Positions 1 to 7,599 of a stretch of DNA of 64,000 bases are shown piece by piece; position 1 is the first letter of the stretch, and each line of letters opens with the position of its first letter. Under the pieces are notes generated by a model that worked only from the letters and a program-made list of their open reading frames with translations, made no database searches and was not told the DNA's origin. Both the position numbers and the translations under genes were made by a program. Source of the stretch: CAVTSA01 sp963790575 (GTDB lineage: Bacteria > Chloroflexota > Dormibacteria > Dormibacterales > Dormibacteraceae). Location: contig CAWBPD010000042.1 of NCBI GenBank assembly GCA_963790575.1, forward strand, positions 1-64,000, read 5' to 3'.

Positions 1-153
1 CGCTCCTGTCGGCGCCAGGGAGCGACGGTTCGCAAGATCCTCGATTGCCTGATCGCCGCCCACGCCATCCGGGCCGGCACACCGGTCCTCCACGCGGATG
101 CTGACTTCGACACTCTCGCCCGCCACACCGCTCTCCGGATCGACGCCGCCTGA
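1..153 (+). CDS. VapC-type PIN-domain toxin, C-terminal part
   Basis: The reading frame is open from the window edge and ends TGA at 151-153, giving 50 residues. It shows the end of a PIN domain: a helix DCLIAAHAI, then G-TPVLHADADFDTLA, the usual last acidic motif (D-x-DF) of VapC ribonucleases, and a short hydrophobic end. Family knowledge: these are Mg-dependent RNases paired with a VapB antitoxin encoded just upstream, which here would lie outside the window. The catalytic N-terminal half cannot be seen, so activity cannot be judged. Confidence 0.75.
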   Translation, partial: RSCRRQGATVRKILDCLIAAHAIRAGTPVLHADADFDTLARHTALRIDAA

Positions 154-178
154 GGGGTGTGGTCAGGCCGGAGCGCTA

Positions 179-1265
179 TCAGTCGAGGATCTGCGGAAGG
201 CTGAACCAGAACCGCGTGAAACCGTCGCGGGACTCCACCCCGACCCGGCCGCCGGCCTCCTCCACCAGCTGCTTGACGATCGCGAGGCCCAATCCGGCGC
301 CGCCCTGCGAGCTGTCGCGTGACTTCTCCACCCGGTAGAACCGCTCGAACAGGAACGGGAGGGTCGGCGTCCGGGATGCCGGTGCCGCTGTTGGTGACCG
401 AGACCAGCGCGGTCTCGGCAGCACGCTCGGCCGCGATGCGCACCCGCCCCCCAGATGGCGTGTAGCGAGCCGCGTTCCGCAGCAGGTTGAGTATCACCTG
501 GGGCAGGCGGTCGGGGTCCGACTTCACCTGCAGCCGGGGCGGCAGCCGCAGCGCCAGCTCGAGATGGTTCCGATCAAGCGCCGGCCGGCAGAGCCGGACC
601 GCCACCTCGATGATCTCGACCAGGTCGACGGCCGGCGTCACCTCGGGCTTCGGCCTCGCGCCCCCGGCCAAGGCGTCGAGCGAGCGAGAGAGACGCACCA
701 ACCGCTGCACCTCCTCGTCGAGCGAGCTGAACAGCTCCGAGCTGGGCTTCATCACCCCGTCGCGGAGCGATTGCAGGTAACCCTCGAGGTTGGTCAGCGG
801 CGTCCTCAGCTCATGGGCGAAGTTGGCGATCAGGTCCTGCCGTTCGTGCTCCTGGTCCTGAAGGGCAGCTGCCATCTGGTTGAAGGAGTCCGCCAGCGAC
901 TCCATCTCCGCCCCGTGCGGGCGGGGCACGCGGCTGGTGTAGGCGCCTTCGCCGACGCGGCGGGCAGCGGCCGACACCGCCACCACCGGACGGCTGATCG
1001 CGCGTCCGAGCAGCAGAGCCATCGCGATCGAGGCGGCCAGCGCCACTGCGCTCGCCAGGCCGAGGACCCGCAGGGTCGATTCCGAGAACATCGCCTGCGC
1101 CGTCGCGGTGCTCTCGCCGTGGGCCAGCATCAGACCGCGGAACAGCTGGTAGCCGACCCACGAGACACCCGTGCCCACCACCACCAGAGCGACTACCGCA
1201 CCCGCTAATCCGGCGAGCGCAAGGCGGACCCAGAGGCGGTCGGCTCGCCGGAGCAGCCTACCCAT
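179..1265 (-). pseudogene. Sensor histidine kinase (HAMP-HisKA-HATPase), one frameshift
   Basis: ATG at 1265 opens MGRLLRRADRLW, followed by a membrane segment (about residues 15-40), a short outside loop, a second membrane segment ending ALLLGRAISRPVVAVS (start of HAMP), the phospho-acceptor box FAHELRTPLTNLEGYLQSL, and the N box LNLLRNAARYTPSGG. The frame is lost near 366-370, where one extra C separates SVTNSGTGI from FERFYRVEKSRD and the G2 box GAGLGLAIVKQL. The 3' frame ends at 179. The start overlaps the stop of the upstream response regulator by 8 bp, as in a normal regulator-kinase operon. Either a young pseudogene or a one-base sequence error. Confidence 0.8.
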
Positions 1266-1905
1266 CGAGCAGCGCGCGGTAGCCGAGTCCGCGCACGGTC
1301 TCCACATACCGAGGCGGGCTCGTGGCATCGCCCAGCTTGCGGCGCACGCGGCCCACATAGGCATCGATGCCGCGCTCCAAGATCGGCTCCTCCTGCTGCG
1401 GGTCGAGTGCGTCGATCAGCCCGGAGCGGGAGAGCACGTGCCCGCGAGCCAGGACCAGCTGGGCGAGCAGCTCCAACTCGGTCCGCGTCAGATCGCAGCG
1501 CTGATCGCCACGCCGCACCTGGTGACGGTCGAGGTCCAGGACCAGATCGAGGTAGGCCACCTGCCCCCGCGCGCCGCGCGACGCTTCGCCGGATGAGCGA
1601 TCGGACGCGGGCGACCAGCTCCGCCGGCGTGAACGGTTTGGGCAGGTAGTCGTCGGCGCCTGCGTCCAGGCCGCGCACGCGATCGGGCACGGTCCCCGGC
1701 GCGCTCAGCATGAGGACGGGGACGGACGAGGTCCTGCGCACCTCCTCCGCCACCCCGACGCCCTCCATCCGGGGCAGCATGACGTCCAGCACGACCGCGT
1801 CGTACTCGCGGGACCGCAGCATGCGGACCGCCTCCAGCCCGTCTTGGGCGGTCTCAACGTCCCATCCTTCGCGGTTCAGCTAGGCGCCGATCAGCGTGAC
1901 GATCC
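1258..1905 (-). pseudogene. OmpR-family response regulator, decayed
   Basis: A receiver domain is readable as LNREGWDVETAQDGLEAV, then AVVLDVMLPRMEG (phospho-Asp) and DYLPKPFTPAEL (conserved Lys). A winged-helix effector follows (LTRTELELLAQLV, then RGIDAYVGRVRRKLGD and VRGLGYRAL). The two domains are in different frames, with an indel in a G-rich run near 1555-1575. At the 5' end an in-frame TAG (about 1880-1882) and a further frame change cut off the first beta strand. Together with the overlapping kinase this was a two-component operon. Several independent lesions make true decay more likely than a single base-calling error. Confidence 0.75.
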
Positions 1906-2565
1906 TGCGGCCCCGTCGTTGTCGGCCAGCGCCACGGCACGCTCCCCTGCACCTTCGGCGAGCGGCCGGGCGCCTTCGCCGACCGCGATCACCAGGTCGG
2001 CCCGCGCGGCGGCGTATTCGCCGACTGCGCGGTGCGCGGCGTCGCTCTCGTCGCCGAGCTCGAGCACCTCGCCAACGCCAACGAGAACTTCGAGCACGGC
2101 GAACTGCTTGCGGGTCAGCGCGAGGTACCGGCCGTCGCGGTAGACCTCGCGGCGGAACGGATCCAGACGCAGGCCGGCGATCTCCCGCACAGGCGGCCGG
2201 TTGTGCGCGCGCCTGCGGTCGAGTGCTCTCAGCCCGAGCGCGAGCTCTCGCAGCTCGAACGGCTTGGTCAGGTAGTCGTCGGCTCCAAGTTCGAACCCGG
2301 AGGCCTTGTCGTCGAGACGGTCCGCAGCGGTGAGCATCAAGATCGGCATGCCACTGCCGGAGGTAACGACGCTCTTGGCGACCTCGTCACCGGTGGGGCC
2401 GGGGACGTCTCGGTCGAGGACGGCGATGTCGTAGGCGTTGATGCTCAGCAGGTCGAGAGCGGAGTCGCCGTCACCGGCGATGTCGGCGGCGATCGCCTTC
2501 AGGCGCAGCCCATCACGGATCGCCTCTGCCAGGTAGGGCTCGTCCTCGACGACCAACACACGCAT
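1891..2565 (-). pseudogene. Response regulator fused in frame to a MurF fragment
   Basis: ATG at 2565 (another at 2574) starts a clean receiver domain: MRVLVVEDEPYLAEAI, phospho-acceptor in AVLDRDVPGPTG, TAADRLDDK, and DYLTKPFELREL. The effector domain begins (YLALTRKQFAVLEVLV) but then changes at about 2080 into GEVLELGDESDAAHRAVGEY and ADLVIAVGEGARPLAEGA. That segment matches the C-terminal domain of UDP-MurNAc-pentapeptide synthetase (MurF: GDMLELG..S...H..VG, then AVGE.AR.LAEGA). The frame stays open through the joint and stops at 1891. The effector therefore lacks its recognition helix and should not bind DNA. This is a rearrangement product joined to the next regulator remnant. Confidence 0.7.
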
Positions 2566-2574
2566 GGCCTCCAT

Positions 2575-3054
2575 GCTCCCACCCGGCACATGTCGTCGGC
2601 ATCTCCAAACTTGCGTACGTGGGACAGCCCCGGCGTCTTTACCCGTCGCAAGTCCGTACGCCGTCGTTTGAGTTTGGCCGGTCGGCGTTGCGTCCCGCAC
2701 CCGGGGGTGCGAGGGTCCGCCGGAGCGCGGAGCTGCTCCTTATGCGTTGGTGTTCTGGGGCCATCGGTGGAGCTGACCAGCGCCAGAGCTCACCGACCGC
2801 CGGTCCTTCGAGGCGGCGAGCCGGTTCCTGGACGAGCTGTTCCGACTTGACCCGCCCCCAATCCGGTCTCGAGACGTTGCCGGCTGAGCGGGCCTCCCAA
2901 ACGCTCGCGCAGCGTCCCGCGCCGGACCGGATCTGGGCGGCCGGACTGGATGTCGATCGCCGAGCGTCTCGCTCGACGTTGTGGCAGAGGTTGATCCCGG
3001 ACGCGACCCGCGTCCCGATCGCAGCGCACCGCATTTCGCATCAAGGAGAAGACC
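2575..3054. other. Intergenic stretch, no convincing gene
   Basis: About 480 bp between the divergent regulator remnant and the DHFR-like gene. Short open frames exist on both strands, but none has a ribosome site plus recognisable protein features. A 30-codon stretch near 2790-2887 (ELTDRRSFEAASRFLDELF) has protein-like composition and could be a gene remnant. The last 15 bases hold the AAGGAGAAG ribosome site of the next gene. Confidence 0.4.
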
Positions 3055-3681
3055 ATGAAGCTCACGGTTCAGACGTTCCTGACCCTCGACGGCGTGATGC
3101 AGGCCCCAGGCGGACCTGAGGAAGACCCCAGCGGCGCCTTCATCCATGGCGGCTGGCAGGCCCCGTTTGCCGACCCGGCGGTCGGCGAGTTCGTCACCGA
3201 GCTCAACAGCCACGCTAGCGCGTTCCTATTCGGGCGCAAAACCTTCGACATCTTCCGCGGCTATTGGCCGGATCAGACCGACCCTGCCAACCCCATTGCC
3301 GTGGCGATCAATTCGCTGCCCAAGTACGTCGTGTCCAACTCGCTCGGCGAGACCGAGGTCACGTGGCGCGGTGAGCACCCTGACACTGCTCGCCTGGTCA
3401 CCGGCGACATCGTCGCGGCGGTGCAGGCGCTAAAGGACGAACCCGGCGACGAGTTGCAGGTCTGGGGAAGCGGTCAACTGCTCCAGACGCTGTTGCAGCA
3501 CGAGCTCGTCGATCGGTTCCGCCTGATGACGTATCCGCTGGTGCTCGGCGCCGGTCGCCGCTTGTTCAGCGACGGCATCCGGCCGGCAACGATGCGCCCC
3601 GTCGATGTCACCGTGACCGACCTCGGCATCGTCATCGGCACCTACGAACCAGCCGGTCCGGTTCGCCACGCCCAGATGTAA
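3055..3681 (+). CDS. Dihydrofolate reductase family protein (RibD C-terminal domain)
   Basis: 208 residues, started by ATG after AAGGAGAAG at good spacing. The pattern is that of RibD_C/DHFR-like proteins: an N-terminal strand KLTVQTFLTLDGVMQAPGG, then FLFGRKTFDIFRGYWP (nucleotide-site helix), KYVVSNSLGETEVTW, DELQVWGSGQLLQTLLQHEL, and YPLVLGAGRRLFSDG. Family members bind NADPH and reduce small heterocycles. In stand-alone copies the substrate is unknown. It is intact among decayed neighbours and seems to be transcribed alone. The convergent VOC gene ends 15 bp downstream. Confidence 0.85.
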   Translation: MKLTVQTFLTLDGVMQAPGGPEEDPSGAFIHGGWQAPFADPAVGEFVTELNSHASAFLFGRKTFDIFRGYWPDQTDPANPIAVAINSLPKYVVSNSLGETEVTWRGEHPDTARLVTGDIVAAVQALKDEPGDELQVWGSGQLLQTLLQHELVDRFRLMTYPLVLGAGRRLFSDGIRPATMRPVDVTVTDLGIVIGTYEPAGPVRHAQM

Positions 3682-3695
3682 CGGCTGGGGATCGG

Positions 3696-4529
3696 CTAGC
3701 GGTTCTCCGCCACGAACTGGCTGACGGTGAAGGAGGCGCCGGCCGGATCGGCGAGGACCGCGAAACGCACCCAGGGGGCGTTCTGCGGCTCGCTGAGCAC
3801 GGAGCCTCCCAGCTCACGCGCCCGGGCGGTGACGGCGTCCGTGTCGTCAGCTGCGAAGGTGACGCCCCAGCGCGGCGGGGCGCCGCCGCGCGGCAGGATC
3901 CTCGCGACCACGTCCTCGAAGCCCTCGGGTGCGCCCATCCGCTTCATTCCCGCACGCAAGCCAGGGTTGAGTTGCTCGAGCTGGTCGCCGTAGCCGGGCA
4001 GGGCCCACATGGGGGAGCCGGCATCGACCGTCATCCAGCCGAACACGGTCCCGTAGAACGCCTTCGCGCCCTCCACGTCGTCGGTGTGGAGATCGTTGAA
4101 GTTGACCGCCCCGTGCTCGTTGACGGCGGCGGAGCCGCGGTGGGATCTCGGTTGCCAGACGCAGAACCGCGCGCCCTCCGGATCGGCGAAGCCGGCCATC
4201 CGCCCGGCGTCGAAGACGTCGCAGGGCTCGGCGATCACGCGCCCGCCCGCCTCGCGCACGCGGACGGCGGTGTCGTCGGCCGACTCGACCCGGATATAGG
4301 TGATCCACTCCCCCTGTGGGGGCGCGCCGGGGGGCAGCGAGGAGATCCCTGCCACGGCCCGGCCACCGATACGTGCCATGAAATAGTGGTCCCCCGCGTC
4401 GGGAGGCATCGCGTCCTCGGTCTCCCAGCCGAAGAGCGCGGAGTAGAAGCGGGCAGCCTGGGGCGGGTCCGGCTGGTTGGTGTCGACCCAGCAGGGCACC
4501 CCAGGCGGGTAGTCCTCGCGCGTGCTCAT
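3696..4529 (-). CDS. VOC (glyoxalase/bleomycin-resistance) protein, two domains
   Basis: 277 residues built of two betaalpha-betabetabeta halves. Residues 1-125 hold GVPCWVDTNQPDPPQAARFY, FYSALFGWE and a DPEGARFCVWQP end. Residues 135-277 hold NFNDLHTDDVEGAKAFYGTV, FGWMTVDAG and DPAGASFTVSQF. Two-domain VOC proteins of this type are common in Actinomycetota and are often called hydroxylase or hydrolase, but the substrate is not readable from sequence. The paired H/E metal positions are only partly kept, so metal dependence is uncertain. A single gene convergent with the DHFR-like gene. Confidence 0.85.
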   Translation of the reverse strand: MSTREDYPPGVPCWVDTNQPDPPQAARFYSALFGWETEDAMPPDAGDHYFMARIGGRAVAGISSLPPGAPPQGEWITYIRVESADDTAVRVREAGGRVIAEPCDVFDAGRMAGFADPEGARFCVWQPRSHRGSAAVNEHGAVNFNDLHTDDVEGAKAFYGTVFGWMTVDAGSPMWALPGYGDQLEQLNPGLRAGMKRMGAPEGFEDVVARILPRGGAPPRWGVTFAADDTDAVTARARELGGSVLSEPQNAPWVRFAVLADPAGASFTVSQFVAENR

Positions 4530-4717
4530 GTCGGGAGGCTACAGCCGTCGCTGTCCCAGCATTTCGGGGGGACGTCGTAACGCGACCAAGACCGGAGCAG
4601 GCATCGCTCTCCAAAGAGCTGGGACTCGGGGCCGTCTCCGGCAGAACCTCCTTGCGTACGCCGGCAGAGCCATCACTCGGCGGCAGACTCGCCGGGCCCC
4701 CGAGCCGTCACAGGACC

Positions 4718-5500
4718 CTATCGCCCTCGAGCCTGCTCCAGGTTCGACCGGTGCGGGCCGATGAGCCAGTCTCGACTCAGACGCGCGTCGTCCGGTTCCG
4801 TTCCTCGCCGCAGCGCGTCGATGTAGGCACGGTCGGCGGCGAGGCGGGCGGTCACCTCGGGACCTTCGGCGACGGCGCCGTGGCCGGGGACCAGTACCTC
4901 CACGTGCCGGGCGGCCTCACCCAACCGGTCGAGGGCCGCCTCGTAGGCGCCCACCTGATCGGGGCGGCCAGCGTCGAGGAGCGGGATCAGGACGTCGGAG
5001 AGCATGTCGGCGGCGATGAGTACGCCACGGTCCGCGAGGAGGATCGCCGCGTGGCCGATGGCGTGCGCCTGATGCTCGATGACCTCGCCGGGTATGGGTC
5101 CGCCGTCGGCAGGGAGTGGGGTGACGAGCCCGAACACGTCGAGACGGACTGTGACGCCGTCGAGGGTGACGGTGCCGTCGCCGGACGCGCTCTCCGCCGC
5201 CAGCCTCTGCACCCGCTCTCGGGCGTCACCGGCAGCGCGAGCGCCGGCCGCGGTGGCGTAGCGCGGCACGTTGCCGAAGCGGTGATGCCAGAGCAGGTGG
5301 TCCCAGTGGGGATGGGTCGAGAACCCGGCGACCACCGGAAGACCGAACCGGTCCAGCTCGTCGGCGAGCTGGTCCAGATCGGAACCATCGATGCCGGGAT
5401 CGACCAGGATCAATCCCTCTTCCCCGCGTACCGCGATCGCATTGCTCCAGACCCACGCGCTCTGCCGGACCCAGACGCCGTCGGCCACCTGATTCAACAC
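4718..5500 (-). CDS. MBL-fold metallo-hydrolase
   Basis: I chose GTG at 5500 (VLNQVADGVWVRQSAWVWSN) because a CGGAGTGAG ribosome site lies 8 bp before it and longer starts add only a low-complexity Arg-rich tail. That gives 260 residues. The metal motif is THPHWDHLLWHHRF (HxHxDH). Further metal ligands fit HAIGHAAILL and LVPGHGAVAEGP, and the Asp in LIAADMLSDVLIP would bridge. The fold is the zinc hydrolase type that includes lactamase-like and glyoxalase II enzymes. The substrate is unknown. No operon partner. Confidence 0.85.
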   Translation of the reverse strand: MLNQVADGVWVRQSAWVWSNAIAVRGEEGLILVDPGIDGSDLDQLADELDRFGLPVVAGFSTHPHWDHLLWHHRFGNVPRYATAAGARAAGDARERVQRLAAESASGDGTVTLDGVTVRLDVFGLVTPLPADGGPIPGEVIEHQAHAIGHAAILLADRGVLIAADMLSDVLIPLLDAGRPDQVGAYEAALDRLGEAARHVEVLVPGHGAVAEGPEVTARLAADRAYIDALRRGTEPDDARLSRDWLIGPHRSNLEQARGR

Positions 5501-5784
5501 CGGCTCACTCCGCTCATCCGGCTGTGCATCGCCGGGACCATGGTAGAGCAACGATGTGGACGCCGTCCACAAAGCCTCAACGCGTCTCCGGCGAACGGCC
5601 CTCCAGCCGGCGCGTCTCCGCAGCGGTCGAAGGCTGCCCGCGGTTCCTCGCCGCGCCATCCGCCGGCCCGAGAACCGAACGTCATCTCACCCTTCTTCGG
5701 CGGCGCCCAAGCGTTGCCAGGTGCGGATCCCGAGGCGCGGGCCGCGGTGTGGCGCTAATCGCGACCCAGCGGTGACTGAAGTTG

Positions 5785-5934
5785 ATCGCGACCCGACTCT
5801 CGGTCAGTGAGACGACGGTGAAGACTCACGTTGGGCACGTGCTGGGCAAGCTGGCGCTTCGAGATCGGGTGCAGGCGTTGATCCTCGCCTATGAGTCGGG
5901 CCTGGTCGGGCCCGTGCAGGGGAAGGGAGGTTGA
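5785..5934 (+). pseudogene. LuxR/NarL response-regulator tail
   Basis: Fifty codons ending TGA at 5932-5934 read IATRLSVSETTVKTHVGHVL, then GKLALRDRVQALILAYESG. This is the recognition helix and C-terminal helix of a GerE/LuxR DNA-binding domain. It is strikingly like the end of the intact regulator at 59226-59879 (IAARLGVSETTVKTHVGHVL, then DKLELRDRVQAVIFAYEAG). No start codon and no receiver domain precede it, and an in-frame TGA sits just upstream, so only the 3' end of a paralogue survives. Confidence 0.75.
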
Positions 5935-5987
5935 CAGGCGGCGACAACGATTCCAAGGAGCGGCTGCTGCGAGACTAGGATGGCGCC

Positions 5988-6196
5988 GTGCCGACACCTG
6001 AACCGACGCCCTGCCCCGAGTGCGTGGGGTGAGAGTGACCGCCGAAGGCGTCAACACGATTCGCTTCGTCCGCCCCGGAACCCGGTTCCCAGGGCTGAGC
6101 GGACCGGCCGTCGAGGTGTCGGCGCTGGTCTGTGAACGCTGCGGACTCGTGTCCATGTACGCGAAGGAGCCCGAACGGCTCTCCCCCGGAGACTAG
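5988..6196 (+). pseudogene. Small zinc-ribbon protein, one-base frameshift
   Basis: GTG at 5988 follows an AGGATGG ribosome site and encodes MPTPEPTPCPEC, then hits TGA. Adding one G after the TGC at 6021-6023 restores CPECGGVRVTAEGVNTIRFV, then PGLSGPAVEVSALVCERCG and VSMYAKEPERLSPGD. This is a roughly 70-residue zinc ribbon with paired CxxC motifs. The second frame ends at a TAG (6194-6196) that lies inside the terminal repeat of the MITE-like element, so the original C-terminus may have been longer. Role unknown. Confidence 0.6.
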
Positions 6197-6323
6197 ATGA
6201 GTTATTCCAAACCATCAGTGGTTTCAGGTCGGAGTTGATCTCGTGCCGAGGACGATCGAAGCCCGTGCCTCCTGCCGCCGAACTCCGGTTGCCGACGTCG
6301 GCAATTTGGAATAACTCATCTAG
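6193..6323. mobile_element. MITE-like element, 131 bp with 19-bp perfect terminal inverted repeats
   Basis: CTAGATGAGTTATTCCAAA at 6193-6211 is matched by its exact reverse complement at 6305-6323. The 93 bp between them encode nothing recognisable. The ends are the palindrome CTAG, which could be either a 4-bp target duplication or part of the repeat. The arms are AT-rich against a GC-rich background, a sign of foreign origin. No transposase with such ends is in the window, so it would be non-autonomous. A strong transcription hairpin is the alternative reading. Confidence 0.65.
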
Positions 6324-6446
6324 AGGGCAGTCTGGTCGACGCCGTGCTGCAATCGCTCCGATGATCGCGGCGCCGGACGTGCTCGTACCTGGGTCGGCGC
6401 GGGAGCGCGAGGCCTTCGACTTGTGATTGACAGGGGGAACCGAGAG

Positions 6447-6890
6447 TTGAGCGTCGGCCCGGTGGAGTACATCGTCCTGGAGTTTCCCGACCACGAGTTC
6501 CATGCCGAGATCGCGCCTGCGATCGCGAGCCTGGTCGAGTCGGGCACGGTACGGATCATCGACATCGTCTTCGTCCGGAAGGAGGCGGACGGCAAGGTAG
6601 GCACGTTCGAGTTCGACGAGCTTGAGGAGCTCGCACCGTTCGCCCGGCTCCCGGGTGAGGCGGGTGGCCTCATCGGCCAGGAGGACATCGACTACGCGAC
6701 GGCGACGCTGGCGCCGAACGCGGCAGCCGTCATCATGTTGTGGGAAGACACCTGGGCGCGCCAGCTCGACGAAGCCGTTCGCCGTGCGCACGGCACGATC
6801 GTGGAGGGGGCGCGCGTGCCACCGGCCTTGGCGGAAGCCGCACTGGAGTCATTGACCTCCCCATCGACCAGTGATGAGAGGAAGGGATAG
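6447..6890 (+). CDS. DUF6325-type protein
   Basis: TTG at 6447 follows a GGGGGAA ribosome site. A GTG at 6423 is also in frame but has no ribosome site. The protein (147 residues) begins SVGPVEYIVLEFPDHEFHAE, continues SLVESGTVRIIDIVFVRKEA, and has an acidic centre (FDELEEL) and NAAAVIMLWEDTWARQLDEA near residue 100. This is the signature of a small actinobacterial family of unknown function, often encoded with SHOCT proteins, as here. It ends 2 bp before the next ATG, so it is probably co-transcribed with the SHOCT gene. Confidence 0.7.
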   Translation: MSVGPVEYIVLEFPDHEFHAEIAPAIASLVESGTVRIIDIVFVRKEADGKVGTFEFDELEELAPFARLPGEAGGLIGQEDIDYATATLAPNAAAVIMLWEDTWARQLDEAVRRAHGTIVEGARVPPALAEAALESLTSPSTSDERKG

Positions 6891-7142
6891 ATGTTTCGAA
6901 GGACGAGGGGCGTCGGTCGCACCATGGCCCGTACGGCGCTGATCGCGGGAACCGCGACCGCGGTGAGCGGGCACGTCGCGCGGCGCCAGCAGGCCCGCTA
7001 CGCACAGCAGGAGGGGGCGGCCGCACCGGCGCCGGCGTTCGACCTCGCCGAGGAGCTGACGAAGCTGGCAGGGCTGCATGAGCGCGGCATTCTGACCGAC
7101 GAGGAGTTCTCGGCGCCGAAGGCCCGCCTGCTCGCGATCTGA
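6891..7142 (+). CDS. Small SHOCT-domain protein
   Basis: 83 residues, start ATG preceded by GAGAGGAAGGG. The N-terminus is basic with a weakly hydrophobic helix (residues 11-30), then an Ala/Pro linker. The C-terminal SHOCT motif is FDLAEELTKLAGLHERGILT, then DEEFSAPKARLL. SHOCT is a short C-terminal oligomerisation or interaction domain. The Pro in EEFSAPKARLL replaces the usual Ala/Lys. It probably acts with the DUF6325 and PLDc_N-SHOCT proteins beside it. Confidence 0.75.
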   Translation: MFRRTRGVGRTMARTALIAGTATAVSGHVARRQQARYAQQEGAAAPAPAFDLAEELTKLAGLHERGILTDEEFSAPKARLLAI

Positions 7143-7239
7143 TGGTGTTCGGACAGCGGGCGAGCGGGATGTCGCCAATCTCAGACAGCGGACTTGCGTC
7201 GGAGGCATTGGACCCCGGGGCGCAGATTGAGGAGGAGCG

Positions 7240-7599
7240 ATGAGCTTCGGTCAATTTCTATGGGACCTGGTCGCCATCTGGGTCTGGGTGGTCGCCGTCT
7301 TCGTCTGGGTCTTCGCGATCTTCGACGTCTTTCGGCGGCGGGACCTGGGCGGGTTCGCGCGAGCGCTGTGGCTCCTCCTGGTCGTCTTCCTTCCCGTCTT
7401 CGGAACCTTCGTCTACCTCATCTTCCGGCCCCACCGAACCGAACGGGAGCTTGCCGACCTCGATGCGCGGCTTGTCTCCGCGCCGGTTCACCACGCGGCC
7501 GAGGACCTGAAGATCATGTCCGACCTCCTCGACGCCGGGAAGATCACGCGTGCCGAGTTCGATGCCGCCAAGGCCCGCATCCTCAGTGCGAGCACGTAA
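7240..7599 (+). CDS. PLDc_N plus SHOCT membrane protein
   Basis: 119 residues after a GAGGAGCG ribosome site. Residues 8-32 and 44-65 are membrane helices. Between them is IFDVFRRRDLGGFARALWLL and after them FVYLIFRPH, the PLDc_N pattern (two helices with a short cytoplasmic loop). The end is a SHOCT motif: EDLKIMSDLLDAGKITRAEF, then DAAKARIL. Family members are small inner-membrane proteins of unknown role, often encoded near stress genes. It shares the SHOCT end with the gene at 6891, which suggests they bind the same partner or each other. Confidence 0.8.
   Translation: MSFGQFLWDLVAIWVWVVAVFVWVFAIFDVFRRRDLGGFARALWLLLVVFLPVFGTFVYLIFRPHRTERELADLDARLVSAPVHHAAEDLKIMSDLLDAGKITRAEFDAAKARILSAST

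Noticed and set aside
2611..2662. CGTACG at 2614 and 2655 as another phased pair
   Set aside because: The centres are 41 bp apart and the flanks do not match beyond the 6-mer.
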